From Spirochaetales bacterium (lineage in GTDB: Bacteria > Spirochaetota > Spirochaetia > DTKZ01), in assembly GCA_031280945.1 (NCBI GenBank), contig JAITGB010000222.1:1-8937 (forward strand): a DNA stretch of 8,937 nucleotides, written 5' to 3'. Position numbers and translations under genes: made by a program. Under the pieces are notes generated by a model. The model was not told the DNA's origin, ran no database searches, and saw only the letters and a list, made by a program, of their open reading frames with translations. Positions 6,268 through 8,937 of this stretch are shown piece after piece (position 1 is the stretch's first letter; the number at the start of each line of letters is the position of its first letter).

Positions 6268-6891
6268 TTAGAGCCTGCAGCCCACACCAATTTTTACTGT
6301 CGGCCCAGACATAAAAGATTTTTTCCCAGGCATAAAAAAGGAAATTACGCCTGGCGAATTATCTTTTAGTATCTCTTTTTCTATACTGTTATTCAGCTTG
6401 CGGCCAAAAAGGATTTCCGTCCTGAGATACAGCTTCTCGCACAGGGAATAATCGCAGCCAAGCCCCGCCTTGAACCACAGCGCGTTAAAATTAGGCGCGG
6501 CAACAGAAAAGTTATAAGGTTGCGTGGTGGTGATGCACACTTGGGACTCAAAGCCCAGGAGGGGAAAAAACGTTATGCCGCCCAAATCGATGGGATATTT
6601 TCCAAAAATGGCGAGGCCCAAATTTGTCTGGCTCAAGGTATCGCTGCCGCCGGTATCAGTATATTTATATGTCCCCCTGTAAATATTGACGGAAGCCTCG
6701 ATATATGCGGCGTCAAAAAAGATAAAGACGCCGGAATCAATCTCCTGTAATGTGACTTCCTGGGAACCGCCAGGACTGGCAAAGCTCATGCTGAAAAGCG
6801 AGCCGCCCCCGGCGCTCATGGCGCTGTTTTGCGCGTAGGCAAAAGTTCCCGCTGCCGCGAGTACGCACAAAAACGCTGCAATTTTTTTCAT
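6268..6891 (-). CDS. Predicted small outer-membrane beta-barrel protein
   Basis: The 207-residue product starts MKKIAAFLCV and has a typical Sec signal peptide with likely cleavage after AYA (residue 20). I chose the ATG at 6891 over an in-frame start 12 codons upstream because AGGAG (complement of 6898-6902) sits 6 bases before it and the signal peptide then begins properly with MKK. The mature part alternates polar and hydrophobic residues in strand-length blocks (FIFFDAAYIEASVNIY, NLGLAIFGKYPI, LWFKAGLGCDYSL, LYLRTEILFG) and ends VKIGVGCRL. The size fits an eight-stranded barrel of the OmpX/OmpW kind. It lacks the usual terminal aromatic residue, so periplasmic location cannot be excluded. 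Function is unknown. It is monocistronic, with its own terminator and a long upstream region. Confidence 0.8.
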   Translation of the reverse strand: MKKIAAFLCVLAAAGTFAYAQNSAMSAGGGSLFSMSFASPGGSQEVTLQEIDSGVFIFFDAAYIEASVNIYRGTYKYTDTGGSDTLSQTNLGLAIFGKYPIDLGGITFFPLLGFESQVCITTTQPYNFSVAAPNFNALWFKAGLGCDYSLCEKLYLRTEILFGRKLNNSIEKEILKDNSPGVISFFMPGKKSFMSGPTVKIGVGCRL

Positions 6892-6897
6892 TGTAGT

Positions 6898-6902
6898 CTC
6901 CT
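6898..6902 (-). promoter_or_regulatory. Shine-Dalgarno site of the beta-barrel gene
   Basis: AGGAG on the minus strand, six bases before the ATG at 6891. It decides the start in favour of the shorter frame that begins with the signal peptide. Confidence 0.7.
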
Positions 6903-6919
6903 GTAAATAAAGATATATC

Positions 6920-7035
6920 GCGGACACATATCCGCATTGATGAAAAGCCGCTCGTGCGGCCTTCTATCCATAAGAAAAAAGAGATAACTACATTTTGAAA
7001 TGCGGGAAAAAGAAAGATTTTTCCGCCCGTGCGGA
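6920..7035. repeat. Three short hairpins with CCGC/GCGG stems
   Basis: Stems occur at 6920-6935 (GCGGA, loop CACATA, TCCGC), 6947-6960 (GCCGC, loop TCGT, GCGGC) and 7022-7035 (TCCGC, loop CCGT, GCGGA). On the minus strand the middle one is followed by TTTT (complement of 6943-6946) and so resembles a weak terminator upstream of the beta-barrel gene. No gene is visible in 6892-7335. A leader structure or protein-binding repeats are both possible. Confidence 0.45.
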
Positions 7036-7107
7036 CAATTTAGCCTGTGAGGAAAATACGAAAACCTGAGGATTGGAGAAGGTAGGTCATACCCCCTGAC
7101 AGAGGGC

Positions 7108-7138
7108 TTGACACGCCGTCTTCTTAATAGATTATAAT
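7108..7138 (+). promoter_or_regulatory. Sigma-70-type promoter (distal) for the radical SAM gene
   Basis: A perfect TTGACA (7108-7113) and a perfect TATAAT (7133-7138) are 19 bases apart. ATTATA at 7131-7136 would give the ideal 17-base spacing with a poorer box. Transcription from here would give a leader of about 190 bases before the ATG at 7336. Confidence 0.6.
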
Positions 7139-7201
7139 AAGAGGCTTGAGGCTTGAGGCCCCAGTATACCGCGCGAAAGTTCTTCCGCTCATAATGAGCA
7201 T

Positions 7202-7230
7202 AGTTAAACAGAGATTTTACAAAATGTCAA
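7202..7230 (-). promoter_or_regulatory. Possible minus-strand promoter facing the beta-barrel gene
   Basis: On the minus strand, a perfect TTGACA (complement of 7225-7230) is followed after 17 bases by TTAACT (complement of 7202-7207), a poor -10 box. If used, it would give the beta-barrel gene a leader of about 300 bases containing the three CCGC hairpins. Confidence 0.25.
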
Positions 7231-7286
7231 GCCTTTGCAGCCTCCCCTCCCGCGCTCCTCGCGGCGGCCCGCAGGCCCCCAAAAAT

Positions 7287-7316
7287 TTGACACCTGCCCC
7301 CAGAAAAAAATAAATT
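7287..7316 (+). promoter_or_regulatory. Possible proximal promoter of the radical SAM gene
   Basis: TTGACA (7287-7292) and TAAATT (7311-7316) are 18 bases apart. The predicted start of transcription (about 7323) would fall on the AGGAGG ribosome binding site, leaving almost no leader, so use of this promoter is uncertain. Confidence 0.35.
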
Positions 7317-7335
7317 TACTCCAGGAGGCGCGCGC

Positions 7336-8151
7336 ATGATTACCGTGAGCGAATACGAAGTAAAAAGTCTCCTCACAAAAACACGAGTACCCGCAGGAGA
7401 CTACGTTATAAACCCGTACGCCGGCTGCCCCCACAAATGCCTCTACTGTTACGCCGATTACATGAAACGCTTCGCGGGCCGCAGCGAAAAATGGGGAGAC
7501 TTTCTCGGCGTAAAACACTGCGCGAAAAACATCAACCTCAAAACCCTCTTCGGAAAAAAAGTCATCTTGAGTTCCGTAACCGACGCCTACAACCCCTTTG
7601 AAAGAAAGTACAAAGTTACCCAAAACATCTTGAAGCAGTTCGCCGGGAGCGGAATCGAAGTTGAAGTATTAACCAAATCAGACCTCATCCTCCGCGACAT
7701 AAACATATTCAAGAGCATACCCCGCATACGCATAGGAATATCCCTGAACACCCTCGACGAGGGCATACGAAAAGACCTCGAACCCCGCGCCTCCCCCATA
7801 GAAAAAAGATTAAACGCCATAAAAACCCTCACAAACGAAGGGATAGACACATACATCTTTCTCTCCCCCATTTTTCCCGGCATAACAGACTTTCGGGAAA
7901 TCCTCAGCGAATGTAAAACGTATACAGGAATGTTTTACTTTGAAAACCTCAACCTGCGCGGCGCGTTTCGCGCTCCCGTACTCGCCTACATACAGAAAAA
8001 ACACAGCCACCTCATGCCCCTGTACGAAGAAATCTACACAGCCAAAAACACCGGCTTCTGGAAAAAAATGGAAAACGACATAGACGTTTTCTGCGCAAAA
8101 AACAAAATAAAATACGGCTCCTACTTTTACCACGAAAAAATCCGAAAATAA
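7336..8151 (+). CDS. SPL-family (COG1533-type) radical SAM protein
   Basis: The 271-residue protein carries the radical SAM cluster motif C31-x3-C35-x2-C38 (GCPHKCLYC), preceded by INPYAG, followed by SSVTDAYNPFE (79-89), LTKSDLILRD (112-121), RIGISLNTLD (132-141), a LEPRASPIEKRL segment (148-159) and LSPIFPGITD (176-185). This order is characteristic of the spore photoproduct lyase-related COG1533 group. The cysteines bind a [4Fe-4S] cluster that cleaves S-adenosylmethionine to a radical. Spirochaetes do not sporulate and no sporulation gene is near, so DNA photoproduct repair is unlikely to be its established role; the substrate is unknown. Further Cys residues at 62, 193 and 253 are outside the cluster motif. 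A strong AGGAGG (7323-7328) sits 7 bases before the ATG. pgsA follows after 47 bases. Confidence 0.88.
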   Translation: MITVSEYEVKSLLTKTRVPAGDYVINPYAGCPHKCLYCYADYMKRFAGRSEKWGDFLGVKHCAKNINLKTLFGKKVILSSVTDAYNPFERKYKVTQNILKQFAGSGIEVEVLTKSDLILRDINIFKSIPRIRIGISLNTLDEGIRKDLEPRASPIEKRLNAIKTLTNEGIDTYIFLSPIFPGITDFREILSECKTYTGMFYFENLNLRGAFRAPVLAYIQKKHSHLMPLYEEIYTAKNTGFWKKMENDIDVFCAKNKIKYGSYFYHEKIRK

Positions 8152-8163
8152 TCCACATTGCGG

Positions 8164-8193
8164 TTGACAACATAGACCCGCAGGGGCTATCAT
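8164..8193 (+). promoter_or_regulatory. Promoter-like element directly abutting the pgsA start
   Basis: TTGACA (8164-8169) and TATCAT (8188-8193) are 18 bases apart. The -10 box ends only 5 bases before the ATG, so transcription would begin at or just inside the start codon, giving a leaderless message. AGGGG (8182-8186) lies within the promoter spacer, 12 bases before the ATG, and could act only on a read-through transcript. Confidence 0.5.
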
Positions 8194-8198
8194 TACAC

Positions 8199-8786
8199 AT
8201 GAACCTGCCCACAATTGTTACATCGTTTAGAATAATTCTCTCACCCCTGTTTTTTCTCGCGTTTTTTTTCCCCGTGTGGACAGGAAGCGGAGTGTTCCCC
8301 TCGATTGTAATTCTGTGGTTTATCTACTGGGTCATAGAAATATCCGACATGGTGGACGGCTCGGTTGCGCGGGCCCTCAATCAGGTTACCGACACAGGAA
8401 AACTTCTTGACCCCTTTGCGGACGTTATCGCCCGCCTCACCTACTTCGTCTGTTTTGTCGCATCGGGCGTTATGCCCGCCTGGACCTTTGTCCCCATACT
8501 GTACAGAGAGCTTGGCGTAACATACCTGCGCATGATTATGTACAAAGACGGCTTCGCCCTTGCCGCAAACCGAGGAGGAAAACTCAAAGCCATATTCTAC
8601 GCCATAGCAGGCGGCTTCGGCCTTATTATTCACACCTGCGGCGGCCTCGGCCTTGTTCCCGAATTCCATGCCGCCCTTCGTCTTACCGGAAAAATCATCT
8701 TCGCGCTCGCGGCCCTCCTCTCCCTTGTATCGTTTCTGGATTACATTCTCGTCTTTCAAAAACACAGAAAAACCCTGCGGCAGTGA
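8199..8786 (+). CDS. pgsA: CDP-diacylglycerol--glycerol-3-phosphate 3-phosphatidyltransferase
   Basis: A 195-residue integral membrane enzyme of the CDP-alcohol phosphatidyltransferase family. The signature is complete: D50-x2-D53-G54-x2-A57-R58, then G67-x3-D71-x3-D75; these aspartates bind the divalent metals and the CDP group. The start MNLPTIVTSFRI is typical of PgsA, as is the length. Hydrophobic segments lie at about 10-26, 32-48, 80-103, 128-145 and 162-186. It transfers a phosphatidyl group from CDP-diacylglycerol to glycerol-3-phosphate, giving phosphatidylglycerophosphate, the precursor of phosphatidylglycerol. Another CDP-alcohol transferase of the same fold (for example a cardiolipin or phosphatidylinositol-phosphate synthase) is a less likely alternative. 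It follows the radical SAM gene by 47 bases and may be co-transcribed, but also has its own promoter-like element. Confidence 0.85.
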   Translation: MNLPTIVTSFRIILSPLFFLAFFFPVWTGSGVFPSIVILWFIYWVIEISDMVDGSVARALNQVTDTGKLLDPFADVIARLTYFVCFVASGVMPAWTFVPILYRELGVTYLRMIMYKDGFALAANRGGKLKAIFYAIAGGFGLIIHTCGGLGLVPEFHAALRLTGKIIFALAALLSLVSFLDYILVFQKHRKTLRQ

Positions 8787-8835
8787 GTAAAGCCCCGTGG
8801 GTTCCCCCGCGCTTTTCTAAATTCGCGTAACCCTG

Positions 8836-8841
8836 TATACT
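8836..8841 (+). promoter_or_regulatory. Possible -10 box before the right-edge gene
   Basis: TATACT ends 11 bases before the ATG at 8853, so the leader would be about five bases. No convincing -35 box is seen about 17 bases upstream, and no Shine-Dalgarno lies before the ATG. Confidence 0.3.
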
Positions 8842-8852
8842 CTTATCCGCGT

Positions 8853-8937
8853 ATGAAGAGAATCACCGTCCTCACGCTCGTAGACCGCATAGCGTGCTTT
8901 TATTCACTCTACCCATTTCTCATGTTCGGCCAGGGCA
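8853..8937 (+). CDS. Start of an unidentified gene, cut by the window edge
   Basis: An ATG at 8853 opens a frame that runs to the window edge (28 codons, beginning MKRITVLTLV and continuing through IACFYSLYPFLMFGQG). The N-terminus is moderately hydrophobic and could be the first membrane helix or a signal anchor. There is no ribosome binding site. It lies 66 bases after pgsA with no gene between. Too little is visible to assign a family. Confidence 0.5.
   Translation, partial: MKRITVLTLVDRIACFYSLYPFLMFGQG

Larger units (their letters stand above)
7105..7233. repeat. Inverted repeat carrying opposed -35 boxes, plus AGGCTTGA repeats
   Basis: GGCTTGACA (7105-7113) and TGTCAAGCC (7225-7233) form a perfect 9-bp inverted repeat 111 bases apart, each containing a TTGACA. 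Between them GAGGCTT is repeated in tandem (7141-7158), so AGGCTTGA occurs twice (7142-7149, 7149-7156). Each copy can pair with TCAAGCCT (7227-7234). A small GCTCA-TAA-TGAGC hairpin lies at 7187-7199. Confidence 0.5.

Noticed and set aside
6892..6927. Upstream in-frame start of the beta-barrel gene
   Set aside because: It would add 12 residues before the signal peptide and place the AGGAG site inside the gene. The ATG at 6891 has both the ribosome binding site and a normal signal peptide.
7141..7335. Riboswitch or known structured RNA in the leader of the radical SAM gene
   Set aside because: I see repeats and short hairpins but no consensus of a known riboswitch, T-box or other RNA class.
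8241..8765. 174-codon minus-strand frame
   Set aside because: It is antisense to pgsA, whose complete family signature makes the plus strand the coding one.
8791..8818. Possible terminator after pgsA (GC-rich stretch followed by TTTTCT)
   Set aside because: The best stem is 3-5 bp with a mismatch and an impossible or very short loop, too weak to call.

Overview
The window most likely comes from a spirochaete chromosome, probably a Treponema-like host-associated species of moderate to high GC. The best evidence is a 1065-residue single-pass protein with a long acidic cytoplasmic part and a TPR-rich outer part, which matches the architecture of the spirochaete flagellar collar protein FlcA. 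Other hints are the coding style, a lipoprotein and an outer-membrane-like protein, and a COG1533-type radical SAM gene next to pgsA. No searches were run, so family names rest on recognised motifs and architecture.

Layout: 1-1360 (+) is the 3' part of a gene for an HEAFH-motif protein whose coding strand carries several 7-9 base G tracts. Two translationally coupled minus-strand genes follow: a tandem glycogen-binding-like (CBM48/isoamylase-N) exported protein (2686-1988) and a lipoprotein (1991-1347). The lipoprotein gene overlaps the tail of the first gene. A 74-base AT-rich divergent spacer (2687-2760) separates these from the FlcA-like gene (2761-5958, +). A 309-base gap (5959-6267) is packed with GC-rich dyads, including a terminator for the convergent small outer-membrane beta-barrel gene (6891-6268, -). 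A second gap of 444 bases (6892-7335) holds short hairpins, promoter-like elements and inverted repeats. Then come an SPL-family radical SAM gene (7336-8151), pgsA (8199-8786) and the first 28 codons of another plus-strand gene (8853 to the edge).

The most striking signal is not a gene. Base composition changes strand at about 2.7-2.95 kb. To the left the + strand is rich in G and T, to the right it is rich in C and A, and this holds for genes of both orientations on each side. A change from positive to negative GC skew is what a replication terminus (or the edge of an inversion) gives. The divergent spacer next to the change contains a weak dif-like sequence.

The genes do not form one pathway, but most concern the cell envelope: flagellar collar, exported glycogen-binding-like protein, lipoprotein, outer-membrane barrel and phosphatidylglycerol synthesis. 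No rRNA, tRNA, CRISPR, transposase, phage or obvious defence system is visible.
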